8,463 nucleotides of DNA from an uncultured Lachnospiraceae bacterium (GTDB lineage Bacteria > Bacillota > Clostridia > Lachnospirales > Lachnospiraceae), in NCBI GenBank assembly GCA_902783395.1, contig CACZRA010000087.1, positions 1-8,463 on the forward strand. The letters are read 5' to 3'. The translations under genes were made by a program, and so were the position numbers. Below are positions 1 to 7,093 of the stretch, in pieces (positions within the stretch are counted from its first letter, which is position 1; each line of letters opens with the position of its first letter). The notes below the pieces were generated by a model that saw nothing but the letters and a program-made list of their open reading frames with translations, ran no database searches and had not been told where the DNA came from.

Positions 1-1476
1 CCCGAATCCTACAAAACCGCTGTACAGCAGCTGCTCGCCAAAGCGGTTCCGGGCGACATCCTGATTGCAGGAAACGGCAAGGAGCCCCACTTTATGGTAT
101 TCATGTATTCAAGGGACACCACAGGCGACGGTCTCGCGGATTTTATCTATACCGCTGAAGGAAATGTAAACAATACAAAAAAGATCGCGATAGAATATGA
201 AAAATCCGTTGACTATTTTATCAACGTAAAGGGCAAGGCAATGTCTGTCTATCACTGCAGGAGCAACCCAGTATCGGGCACGGCATCAACCCCGGTACAG
301 CCTTCATCCGGCAATACGTCCGCAGAATCGACACTTGCGATCAACAATGTCAGCGAGATAGGCACGATCAACGAGGGTAAGACTTACTCACTTACCGGAA
401 CGGTCAATTCGAATTACACCATTACCAACGTGACCGGAACAATATATTCGAGCAGCGGCTCAAGCATTTATTCAAAGTCGGTCGCTCCCAACAGCACATA
501 TTATGCGCTGAGGAACTCAAAGATAGACTATGCGATGCTCTTCAACAAGCTTTCCGCAGGAAGCTATACATATAAGGTTACCGCTTCCGACGCAAAGGGA
601 AATTACAAAGAGGTTTCAAGATCCTTCAGCATAAAGGGCTATGACCAGCCCGCAGCGCAGGCAGAGTCCTCGCTTGCCATAACCGGAGTAAGTCCCATCG
701 GCAGCATAAAGGAAGGCAGGACCTATCCGATAGACGGTGTGGTCACATCAAACTATACGATAACCAACGTAACCGGAACCATATATGACGCAAACGGAAA
801 CACGGTATATACAAAGAGCATTAATCCGGGCGGCACATACTATAAGCTTAAGTATTCCACGATCGATAACGCCATGCTCTTCAACTATCTTTCCGCAGGC
901 AGTTACACCTACAAGGTGTCCGCATCCGACAGCAAAGGCGGATACCGGGAAAACAGCCAGAACTTCAGCATAGAAGGAAATAATGCCGAGGCTGAGGCCA
1001 AGGCAAGAGCTGAAGCGGAAGCCAAGGCAAAGGCCGAGGCTGAGGCCAAGGCAAAGGAGGAAAGCAGCAGCAGTAACGATGACCAGATCATAATCCTTCC
1101 CGACGAGGAGAATGAAGACATAAGCCTTTCGGGAGATACCGGCAGATTTGACCTTCATCTTGCAAAAAGCTCATCGACAGAGAGCTTTACGGCAGCATCA
1201 GATAAGCTCACTATAGTAACACGCGGACAGGTTGAGGATCTTGTAAACGGCGGGATACGCACGGATGCGAGCAGGCACTTCTCAATGTATCTGTACGATG
1301 TAACGGACGGAAGCGAAAGGTATGTATCGGGCTATTACGCAAACTGCGACAATATCGAAGGCGGTATAGAATTCGATGTACAGGAAGGACACAAATATAA
1401 GATAAGACTTGAAACCGACCGTCTCTCATACTATGAGGCAGTGACAGGCGACGGACACGCATATCCCATAAGGTGA
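1..1476 (+). CDS. Secreted/cell-surface repeat protein, 5' end missing (possible peptidase-like domain, two Ig-like repeats, C-terminal beta domain)
   Basis: The reading frame is open from base 1, so the gene starts upstream; the first ATG inside the window (94) is internal. The first ~90 visible residues contain 'VPGDILIAGNG', then a His ('EPHFMVFMY') and 'FIYTAEGN'. This order resembles the C-terminal half of NlpC/P60- or CHAP-like cysteine hydrolases (GD-I...H...), but the catalytic Cys would lie outside the window, so this is only an inference. Next come two 105-residue Ig-like repeats (325-978), an AEAEAKAK linker (985-1056), an acidic Ser/Asp stretch, and a final ~120-residue beta-rich domain without a recognised family. 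No sortase LPXTG motif, C-terminal anchor or transmembrane helix is seen, so the protein is probably secreted or held by an N-terminal domain out of view. Similar repeats occur in Lachnospiraceae cell-wall hydrolases and surface proteins (from memory, not searched). It stops with TGA just before a strong terminator and converges with the Sel1-repeat gene. Confidence 0.8.
   Translation, partial: PESYKTAVQQLLAKAVPGDILIAGNGKEPHFMVFMYSRDTTGDGLADFIYTAEGNVNNTKKIAIEYEKSVDYFINVKGKAMSVYHCRSNPVSGTASTPVQPSSGNTSAESTLAINNVSEIGTINEGKTYSLTGTVNSNYTITNVTGTIYSSSGSSIYSKSVAPNSTYYALRNSKIDYAMLFNKLSAGSYTYKVTASDAKGNYKEVSRSFSIKGYDQPAAQAESSLAITGVSPIGSIKEGRTYPIDGVVTSNYTITNVTGTIYDANGNTVYTKSINPGGTYYKLKYSTIDNAMLFNYLSAGSYTYKVSASDSKGGYRENSQNFSIEGNNAEAEAKARAEAEAKAKAEAEAKAKEESSSSNDDQIIILPDEENEDISLSGDTGRFDLHLAKSSSTESFTAASDKLTIVTRGQVEDLVNGGIRTDASRHFSMYLYDVTDGSERYVSGYYANCDNIEGGIEFDVQEGHKYKIRLETDRLSYYEAVTGDGHAYPIR
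325..978 (+). repeat. Two Ig-like domain repeats, 105 residues each (325-639 and 664-978)
   Basis: The two units align without gaps over 105 codons with a 339-nt period. By hand count about 68 of 105 residues are identical (roughly 65%). Both begin ES-LAI and end FSI-G. A 13-residue core, SNYTITNVTGTIY, is identical, as is most of 'MLFN-LSAGSYTYKV-ASD'. The alternating hydrophobic pattern and the terminal 'AGSYTYKV-ASD-KG' are typical of extracellular bacterial Ig-like beta-sandwich domains that act as spacers or cell-wall/carbohydrate-binding modules. An 8-residue spacer (639-664) separates them. Confidence 0.85.
985..1056 (+). repeat. Three tandem 24-nt units coding AEAEAKA(R/K)
   Basis: Three in-frame 8-codon units (985-1008, 1009-1032, 1033-1056) encode AEAEAKAR, AEAEAKAK and AEAEAKAK. 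Units 1 and 3 share a 22-base identical stretch (985-1006 and 1033-1054), whereas unit 2 uses mostly synonymous alternatives. The segment should form a charged, extended alpha-helical or wall-spanning linker between the Ig-like repeats and the acidic C-terminal region. Copy number may vary between strains through slippage. Confidence 0.8.
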
Positions 1477-1483
1477 TATAACC

Positions 1484-1520
1484 AGGCCTGACCCGGAAAG
1501 CTCCGGGTCAGGCCTTTTTT
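1484..1520 (+). terminator. Intrinsic terminator between convergent genes
   Basis: A 14-bp perfect stem (1484-1497 with 1502-1515, GC-rich in the middle, loop AAGC) is followed by an unbroken T run through 1520. It begins 8 bases after the stop codon of the surface-protein gene and so clearly serves the plus strand. The minus-strand Sel1-repeat gene ends at 1520, inside the T run, so its transcript also folds this stem; there the downstream tract (GGTTATAT) is a weak U-tract. It may therefore work in both directions, with lower strength on the minus strand. Confidence 0.9.
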
Positions 1521-3547
1521 CATCCGTTGATCCTGAAGGGAAGTATATACGGTGCGGAACCGTCCAGAGAAAACTCCGCCGTATAATCATCCGGCGGTAT
1601 GCGCTTGCCGTCATCGAGGATGAGCGGCAGGGATTTCGCGAAACGGTCGTATCCGGTATGGACCTCGATATCAGTGCAGTCATCACGTATGACGCTGCCG
1701 AAGCTGTCACGTATCACCATCCTGAGCTCCGTTACCCCGTCTCCCGCAAAGGGTCTGGGAAGAAAGATCTGGAACATGGCAAAGCGGTACTGATTCTCAT
1801 CAACCGAACCCCCGACATCGTTTCCGCCCCAGAAATCCGAGCCGTCATTGGTGCCCTTTAAGGCAACGGCGGCTACTCTGTCTTTTGAAGATTCCGGTGC
1901 AGTATATTTTTTCACGCCGGCAGAGGGAACCTCTGAGGATACCACTGCATAGGTATAGGACAGTCCTTCAGTACCAAGCTCTTTTATGGTGAAGGTTACG
2001 TTGTAGAGCCCCTCCGGATCACCGGCCAGTGCAAATGCCTGGGCCAGGCGGTCACTTCCTATGCCCATGGCAACGACGGTTGAACCCTCGGAGGTAACGG
2101 CTCCCGTATCATCTGTAAAGGTATACACCAGAGTATAATTTCCTGCTTCGAATATCGGGCGCTTCAGGTAGAGATTGAACATCGCAAAAGGTGTCAGGGA
2201 TTTATTGATGACACGGGCAGCGACCGTTCCGTTCCAGAAATCCGTTTCATTTGCGGCACCAAACAGGTAAAGCGCAAGAAAAGGACTTTTGGGAGCAGGT
2301 GCGGACCGGGGAGCTGCCGGTACAGGGGCTGCTGCCGGTGCGGGGGCTGCTGCCGGTGCGGGTGACACCGGAGGCTCGGGTGCAGGTTCCGGTGTCTGAG
2401 GGTACATTTCAGCATACTTCCTCTTATTTCTCTCTATCCTTCTGTCTATCTCATCCCTGACCCTGTTCATCAGAGGCTCAAGCTCTTTATCCTCTATGAT
2501 GTCAGGATTTTTCTGCTGCAGATTGTAGGCTAACAGCATACGGTAGTAACCGTCATCAGAGTCTTCTTTATACAGTCCCTTTCCTACCGCGATAAGGGTA
2601 TCATAATAAAGCTGGGCATTCTTAAAGTACAGATTGGGGATCTTTTCAAACCATTCATCCGCCTCATAACCGTTCCTCCACATTCCGGTCCCCAGGCAGA
2701 TACAGTAGTCGGCAATACATTCCTCATTATCTGCATCGGCTCCTTTTCTTGCAGCCATTTGGGCTAATAACGGGCGGTGGTTTGAGACGCAGTACTTATA
2801 CAGTGTATGATACACATCACTGTAGCGCGGATCGGGAATATCATGGTAAAGCAGGCAGTATCCCCACTTTATCACTTCATCCGGATCGGGAACAGCCTTA
2901 TGGAACGCGTCCACTCCGGCCTGCGGATCCGCCGAAACTACCCTGTCGTATTCGGGAAGCAGCACTGAGGGTCCCGTATTATACAGATCCGTGCCTACGT
3001 CGGGATTTTTGCGGCTGTCAGGATAAAGAGCAAAGGATATTTCGTAAGCCCTTTCACAGTAACGCGCGGCCATCCACCGGTCCTGCGGGAGTCCGAAACC
3101 ATCACTCAGCATATGGGTCATGGCAAGGGCAGCTTCACCGCCGTTAACACTTATATTTCTCATCGTATTATTAAGGAGCTCAGTACCCCGGGGTATGTCC
3201 GGTGTACATCCTCTCCCGAAGATCAGACAATACGCCAGCGCAACGGCTCCGCAGTCAGGATAGGGCTTATTTGCACCGGTAAAGGCTTTGTTTGCGTAAT
3301 CGTACGCTGCCTGCGGATCGCCATCCAGGCACATCATGGAAAGCTCCTCCATAGCGCGGAGATCTCCGAGGTTCGCAGCCTTCAGGAACCAGTTCCCGGC
3401 CTCGTTCATCCTGTCTTCACTTTTGAGCTTTTTCGCGGTATCATAGGCCTCTCCGGCATCAAAGCATACTATCCCGGAATCATCAAAAAGAGACTGCTTT
3501 CCCACATAATCATTTACTACTTCTTTGGCCCAGTCAAAAAACCCCAT
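1520..3547 (-). CDS. Sel1-like repeat protein with Pro/Ala hinge and duplicated uncharacterised C-terminal domain
   Basis: A 675-residue protein of unknown function. Residues ~30-380 are helical with degenerate Sel1/TPR-like repeats (for example 'AGNWFLKAANLGDLRAMEELS', 'AVALAYCLIFGRGC', 'EAALAMTHMLSDGFGL'); such solenoids usually mediate protein-protein contacts. Residues 383-422 are a Pro/Ala-rich disordered hinge. Residues ~423-525 and ~558-672 are two copies of a beta-rich domain I do not recognise (see the separate entry). There is no signal peptide or membrane segment, and many cysteines are present, so it is probably cytoplasmic. The start is well supported by AAAAGGAGG five bases before the ATG. 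It is the last gene of the minus-strand cluster, 73 nt after the preceding membrane-protein gene, with no clear promoter in that gap, so it is likely cotranscribed. Its 3' end runs into the shared terminator. Confidence 0.85.
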   Translation of the reverse strand: MGFFDWAKEVVNDYVGKQSLFDDSGIVCFDAGEAYDTAKKLKSEDRMNEAGNWFLKAANLGDLRAMEELSMMCLDGDPQAAYDYANKAFTGANKPYPDCGAVALAYCLIFGRGCTPDIPRGTELLNNTMRNISVNGGEAALAMTHMLSDGFGLPQDRWMAARYCERAYEISFALYPDSRKNPDVGTDLYNTGPSVLLPEYDRVVSADPQAGVDAFHKAVPDPDEVIKWGYCLLYHDIPDPRYSDVYHTLYKYCVSNHRPLLAQMAARKGADADNEECIADYCICLGTGMWRNGYEADEWFEKIPNLYFKNAQLYYDTLIAVGKGLYKEDSDDGYYRMLLAYNLQQKNPDIIEDKELEPLMNRVRDEIDRRIERNKRKYAEMYPQTPEPAPEPPVSPAPAAAPAPAAAPVPAAPRSAPAPKSPFLALYLFGAANETDFWNGTVAARVINKSLTPFAMFNLYLKRPIFEAGNYTLVYTFTDDTGAVTSEGSTVVAMGIGSDRLAQAFALAGDPEGLYNVTFTIKELGTEGLSYTYAVVSSEVPSAGVKKYTAPESSKDRVAAVALKGTNDGSDFWGGNDVGGSVDENQYRFAMFQIFLPRPFAGDGVTELRMVIRDSFGSVIRDDCTDIEVHTGYDRFAKSLPLILDDGKRIPPDDYTAEFSLDGSAPYILPFRING
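1523..2281 (-). repeat. Duplicated ~105-115-residue domain in the C-terminal third of the Sel1-repeat protein
   Basis: Copy 1 is residues ~423-525 (nt ~1973-2281); copy 2 is residues ~558-675 (nt 1523-1876). Landmarks repeat at identical offsets: DFW-G at 436 and 571; FAMF 18 residues later (454 and 589) followed by an R-P pair (463 and 598); and a G-DR-A motif 63 residues after the DFW Asp (D499 and D634). The first ~65 residues thus align without gaps; a ~5-residue insertion comes later, before the last strand (Y515 and Y655). The pattern suggests two beta-sandwich modules with a conserved DFW/FAMF core. The family is not recognised. Confidence 0.8.
2282..2401 (-). repeat. Pro/Ala-rich hinge with an exact 18-nt tandem repeat
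   Basis: The stretch codes about 40 residues (383-422) made almost wholly of Pro, Ala, Glu and Ser, starting PQTPEPAPEPP. It contains a perfect head-to-tail 18-base duplication (2325-2342 and 2343-2360, each six codons of Ala/Pro), with a diverged third copy beside it (about 2308-2324). It separates the helical Sel1 region from the two beta domains and is probably a flexible, length-variable linker. Confidence 0.75.
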
Positions 3548-3552
3548 TTATA

Positions 3553-3561
3553 CCTCCTTTT
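3553..3561 (-). promoter_or_regulatory. Strong Shine-Dalgarno site for the Sel1-repeat gene
   Basis: On the minus strand AAAAGGAGG lies five bases before the ATG at 3547. It is the best ribosome binding site in the window and fixes this start. It suggests the last gene of the cluster is translated independently of the one before it. Confidence 0.85.
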
Positions 3562-3620
3562 CCTGTCCTCCGCAACAATTCAGCGCATTGCCGGTGCGCC
3601 GGATCGAAACATGAGGGTCT

Positions 3621-4151
3621 TCATCCTGTTACTACCCCGAAGGCAGATACTCCGGCAAGCGAAAGGGTCAGCATTATGATCCCGGCAAGGAGAACACCGA
3701 CCATGGCCGCTACAACGGTTTCCTTGAATTTCATGTCGAGTATCGACGCAGCCAGGGTTCCGGTCCAGGCCCCCGTCCCCGGAAGAGGGATCCCGACGAA
3801 TAACGCGAGAGCGACAAAGAGTCCGCGTCCTGCTTTTGCCTGAAGCTTCTGTCCGCCCTTTTCTCCCTTTTCAAGGCAGAATCTGAAGAAGCCTCCTATT
3901 ATGGGCTTATCCTTCCCCCATTCCAGAACCTTCCTGGCGAAAAGGTAAATGAAAGGAACCGGAACCATATTGCCGAGTATCGCCACCACGAAGGTCATGA
4001 CCGTATGCTGCACGGTATCCGTAAGCCCCATGACCGCCGCAATGGGTATCGCGCCCCTCAGCTCTATCAGCGGTATCATTGATACTATGAACTCCGTAAG
4101 ATATCTGACACCTATCGGAAGATCCTTAAGTGATGAAAAAAATGAACTCAT
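3621..4151 (-). CDS. Putative small multidrug export protein (COG2426 / Sm_multidrug_ex family membrane protein)
   Basis: A 176-residue polytopic membrane protein with the family's two signature blocks: 'ELRGAIP' (residues 30-36) and 'GIPLPGTGAWTG' (residues 120-131). Hydrophobic segments cover about 18-40, 46-70, 108-135 and 144-170, with a basic loop (about 73-108) between the halves. The family name reflects an old prediction; transport activity is not proven, and this family (PF06695) has been proposed as a distant relative of DedA/SNARE-associated membrane proteins, with the two Gly/Pro-rich motifs as re-entrant loops. Length is normal for the family. The ribosome binding site AAAGGAG (4164-4170) is 12 bases from the ATG, slightly long. 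The upstream YczE-like gene ends 23 nt before it. Confidence 0.85.
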   Translation of the reverse strand: MSSFFSSLKDLPIGVRYLTEFIVSMIPLIELRGAIPIAAVMGLTDTVQHTVMTFVVAILGNMVPVPFIYLFARKVLEWGKDKPIIGGFFRFCLEKGEKGGQKLQAKAGRGLFVALALFVGIPLPGTGAWTGTLAASILDMKFKETVVAAMVGVLLAGIIMLTLSLAGVSAFGVVTG

Positions 4152-4174
4152 GTCTGTCTTATTCTCCTTTATTT

Positions 4175-4801
4175 TTATACGGCCTGCCTGTTTAGCACGG
4201 GCTCCGCCGCGGTCTTATTGAAGAACGCTATCAGAGGCCCCATAAAAAATGCCGTTATTATCGTTCCGATGCCCACATTTGCGCCGAGTGCCCAGCCTGT
4301 TATGACGCAGATAAGGTCCGTCGTTATCCTTATGAACCTGAACTGAAGCTTAGGATGTCTCTCGGAAATCGTGATCGCTATCGCGTCATATGTAGAAACG
4401 CCGAGATCCGCGGTAAAATAAAACGCGGACGCAAAGCACATCACGACGACGCCTACGGCAAGTGATCCGAACCTCACGGGCAGCGAGGGATCAGGGTTGT
4501 ATTTATTAAGCAGCCACTCGGTAAATTCCGCCATATAGCCGACCCCGAAGAGATTTATGACCGTTCCGAGACCGATCTTTGAGCGGTTCCAGAAAAATAT
4601 TATGAGGAGCATCACCGCATTAAGTATCACGTAAAAGGTCCCGAAATCGATCGGAGTCAGAGACCAGACACCATGCGCGAAAACCTGGAAGGGATCGAGT
4701 CCGAGCATGGCATGAGTAAAAAATCCCACGGAGAAACCGCAGACGGTAACCCCCAGTATCGTCATTAATATCCTTCTTTTGAGCCTGTCTTTTTTGAACA
4801 T
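4175..4801 (-). CDS. YczE/YyaS/YitT-like integral membrane protein (COG2364 type)
   Basis: A 208-residue membrane protein with a short basic N-terminus (MFKKDRLKRR) and about five or six hydrophobic segments (roughly 10-32, 53-71, 78-97, 108-130, 155-172, 176-195). It shows an internal two-fold repeat: 'FTHAMLGLDPFQVFAHGV' resembles 'FTADLGVSTYDAIAITI', and 'IGLGTVINLFGVGYM' resembles 'VGIGTIITAFFMGPL'. This duplicated LG-(D/S)-x-(F/Y)-(Q/D) plus G-GT-I layout matches the YczE family in Firmicutes, whose molecular function is unknown. The stop codon of hisC lies five bases before its ATG and there is only a weak purine tract (GGGG), so translation is probably coupled to hisC. Confidence 0.8.
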   Translation of the reverse strand: MFKKDRLKRRILMTILGVTVCGFSVGFFTHAMLGLDPFQVFAHGVWSLTPIDFGTFYVILNAVMLLIIFFWNRSKIGLGTVINLFGVGYMAEFTEWLLNKYNPDPSLPVRFGSLAVGVVVMCFASAFYFTADLGVSTYDAIAITISERHPKLQFRFIRITTDLICVITGWALGANVGIGTIITAFFMGPLIAFFNKTAAEPVLNRQAV

Positions 4802-4806
4802 GGAGC

Positions 4807-5859
4807 TTACCCCGTTATTTCCTTCAGCGCGTCGGTAAGCGCATCCATCTCTTCATCCGTACCTATGGTGATGCGAAGCCGGTCCTTTATCCTGTCCTTA
4901 TTGAAGTACCTGACATAGATCCCCTTCTCCCTGAGCTTTTCAAACAAATATGAAGCGGGACACTGCTCCGGGGGCTTTACGAAAAGGAAGTTGGTATCGG
5001 AGAAGAAAAACTCAAAGCCCGAATCCGCCAGGGCTTTTGCGGTCTTTTCACGCGTTTTCACTATACGCGATACTATGGTTTCAAAATACTCCCTGTCCTC
5101 CATGGCTGCCTTTCCCGCGACGATCGAGGGGATATTGAGGGTATAGGAATTGACGGAATATTTAACGTCATTCAGATATTTTATAAGCTTCTCATTTCCG
5201 AAGCAGTAGCCTATCCTCATCCCGGCCATGGCTCTTGATTTGGACATGGTCCTTACGACTATGAGGTTATCGTATTCCGATATCAGGGGCAGCGCACTGT
5301 CCGCACCGAAATCTATGTATGCCTCATCAACTATCACCACGGAATCCCTGTTATGATCGAGGATATCTTTTATCAGATCAAGGCTTTCGCCTATGCCGGT
5401 CGGGGCATTGGGATTGGCAATGACCACTCCGCCGTTTGCGGCATAGTAGTCCTCCGCCTTTATCATGAAATCCTCATCCAGTTTTTTTGTCTCATAGGGT
5501 ATGCGGTAGACATCCGCCCAGACATCATAAAAGGAATAGGTGATATCCGGAAATAAAACCGGTCTGTCACCCGCGAAAAACGTAAGAAAGCACATCGAAA
5601 GCACATCATCCGAGCCCACTCCCGCAAAGACTTCGGTGGTCTTCACGCCGTAATATCCTGCGATACTCTCTATAAGCTCCGACATCAAAGGATCGGGATA
5701 AAGCCTGAGCCGTTCCCAATCCATATCCTTCAGGGCTTCAAACACCCGGGGTGAAGGCGGATACGGGCATTCGTTCGTATTAAGCTTTATGACCTTATCC
5801 TTCGGCTGTTCCCCGGGAACATACGGGATCACTTTTCTTATATTATCTTCTATGCTCAT
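4807..5859 (-). CDS. hisC: Histidinol-phosphate aminotransferase (HisC family, PLP-dependent)
   Basis: A 350-residue fold-type I aminotransferase, the usual length for HisC. Visible motifs are 'LNTNECPYPPSP' (26-37), 'NPNAPTG' (149-155), the PLP pyridine-binding Asp in 'VDEAYIDF' (D178), the Schiff-base Lys in 'RTMSKSRAMAGMRIGY' (K207, with R215), and the C-terminal 'RLRITIGT' Arg (R329) that binds the substrate carboxylate. In the family it converts imidazole acetol phosphate and glutamate to histidinol phosphate and 2-oxoglutarate in histidine synthesis; some members mainly transaminate aromatic amino acids. No other his gene is in the window, so the substrate is uncertain and it may be a second, aromatic-type paralogue. 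The ribosome binding site is weak (GGTAG). The preceding aminotransferase gene ends 20 nt upstream. Confidence 0.9.
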   Translation of the reverse strand: MSIEDNIRKVIPYVPGEQPKDKVIKLNTNECPYPPSPRVFEALKDMDWERLRLYPDPLMSELIESIAGYYGVKTTEVFAGVGSDDVLSMCFLTFFAGDRPVLFPDITYSFYDVWADVYRIPYETKKLDEDFMIKAEDYYAANGGVVIANPNAPTGIGESLDLIKDILDHNRDSVVIVDEAYIDFGADSALPLISEYDNLIVVRTMSKSRAMAGMRIGYCFGNEKLIKYLNDVKYSVNSYTLNIPSIVAGKAAMEDREYFETIVSRIVKTREKTAKALADSGFEFFFSDTNFLFVKPPEQCPASYLFEKLREKGIYVRYFNKDRIKDRLRITIGTDEEMDALTDALKEITG

Positions 5860-5879
5860 TATTTACTACCGTACGGGGA

Positions 5880-7076
5880 TCAAAATGTGTTAACGCCGTA
5901 TTTCTCTGCAAGTCTCTTAAAGCCCGGCAGTGAGTTCACGCAGGTCTCATAGGCTACGCAGTAAGACAGACGTACAAATCCCGGACAGGCAAATGACGAG
6001 CCCGGAACGAGGAGAATATGCTCCTTCTTTGCTTCCGCCACGAATTCCTTTTCATCGGGTACCGGAGACTTTATGAACATATAAAAGGCTCCTTCGGGAC
6101 GGATGCATGAATAACCGTACTCTTTGAGCGCGTCATAGAGCACGTCCCTGTTGCGCGCATAAAATCTTATATCCGCCTTTTCATCAAGGCATTCGGCCAC
6201 GACCTTCTGTATGAGTGAGGGCGCGTTAACAAAGCCCAGAACCCTGTTCGCTATGGTCACTGCCTGAAAGAGTCTTTCATAATCCGCTGCCTCCGAGGGG
6301 ATTACGAGATAACCTATCCTTTCCCCGGGAAGAGAAAGCGTCTTTGAGAAGGAATAGCCGACTATCGTATTGGGATAGTATTTCGTGATGTAGGGAACCT
6401 CAGTGTCTGTATAAACAAGCTCCCTGTATGGCTCATCGGAGATGATGAAGATCTCGCTGCCGTACTCCTGCTGTCTTTTCAAAAGGATATCAGCTATGCC
6501 CTTTATGGTACTTTCGGGATATATCACCCCGGAAGGATTATTCGGATTATTGATGATAAGAGCCCTGGTCTTTGCCGTGACCGATCTTTCAAAGGCCTCG
6601 AGATCCGGCTGGAAGGTATCCGTGTCAAGGGCAGTCTCCTTAAGGATCCCGTCAAAGTTCCCGACGTAATTTCTGTATTCCACGAAATAAGGCGCAAATG
6701 AAATAACCTCATCACCGGGATTTATCAAAGCCTTAAGAGCACAGTTGAGTCCGCCAGCCGCCCCTGATGTCATTATTATATTTTCCTCACTGAAGGCCGT
6801 GCCGAATCTTTTATTCAACGATCCTGCGATCTTCGCCCTTACTTCGGGAAAACCGGCGTTGGGCATGTAGCCGTGAAGCGTCACCGGATCCTCTTCCTTA
6901 AGGAGCCTCTCTATGGTCTCCTGCACCTTCTTTGGTGCCGGCACATTGGGATTTCCGATCGAGAAATCATAGACATTATCCGCCCCGAATTCCCCGGCCA
7001 TCCTCTTTCCTTCCTCAAACATCTGTCTTATGACAGAGTTGTTTTCGACAAGCTTTTCCATTTTTTCAGAAATCAT
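5880..7076 (-). CDS. Class I PLP-dependent aminotransferase (aspartate aminotransferase-like, COG0436)
   Basis: A 398-residue enzyme with the complete aspartate aminotransferase-family I signature set: 'DFSIGNPNVPAP' near residue 37, 'NNPNNPSG' (176-183), the PLP-binding Asp and Tyr in 'ISDEPYREL' (D214, Y217), the Schiff-base Lys in 'YSFSKTLSLPGERIGY' (K245, with R253), and the substrate-carboxylate Arg in 'FVRLSYC' (R369). It should transfer amino groups between an amino acid and a 2-oxo acid in the cytoplasm; the exact substrate (Asp, Ala, aromatic or branched) cannot be told from the sequence. The start is supported by AGGGAG (7084-7089) seven bases before the ATG. It lies 17 nt after lepB and directly before hisC, so two paralogous-fold aminotransferases are cotranscribed. 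Confidence 0.9.
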   Translation of the reverse strand: MISEKMEKLVENNSVIRQMFEEGKRMAGEFGADNVYDFSIGNPNVPAPKKVQETIERLLKEEDPVTLHGYMPNAGFPEVRAKIAGSLNKRFGTAFSEENIIMTSGAAGGLNCALKALINPGDEVISFAPYFVEYRNYVGNFDGILKETALDTDTFQPDLEAFERSVTAKTRALIINNPNNPSGVIYPESTIKGIADILLKRQQEYGSEIFIISDEPYRELVYTDTEVPYITKYYPNTIVGYSFSKTLSLPGERIGYLVIPSEAADYERLFQAVTIANRVLGFVNAPSLIQKVVAECLDEKADIRFYARNRDVLYDALKEYGYSCIRPEGAFYMFIKSPVPDEKEFVAEAKKEHILLVPGSSFACPGFVRLSYCVAYETCVNSLPGFKRLAEKYGVNTF

Positions 7077-7093
7077 AATGTTTCTCCCTGCTG

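Noticed and set aside
748..1158. A 136-residue minus-strand open frame opposite the surface-protein gene
   Set aside because: It is antisense to clearly coding repeats, and its hydrophobic, Leu/Gly-rich sequence is what the AEAEAKAK and Ig-like codons produce in reverse. No ribosome binding site or family is seen.
3548..3620. A terminator or separate promoter between the COG2426 gene and the Sel1-repeat gene
   Set aside because: The GCGCA/TGCGC and CCGG inverted repeats are short and lack a T tract. The TATAAA near 3548 overlaps the start codon region with no -35 element, so it cannot serve as a promoter for this gene.
3113..3679. A 188-residue plus-strand open frame opposite the start of the Sel1-repeat gene
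   Set aside because: It overlaps the well-supported minus-strand coding region and the strong ribosome binding site at 3553-3561; the translated product has no recognisable domain or domain-like pattern. Taken as a shadow frame.
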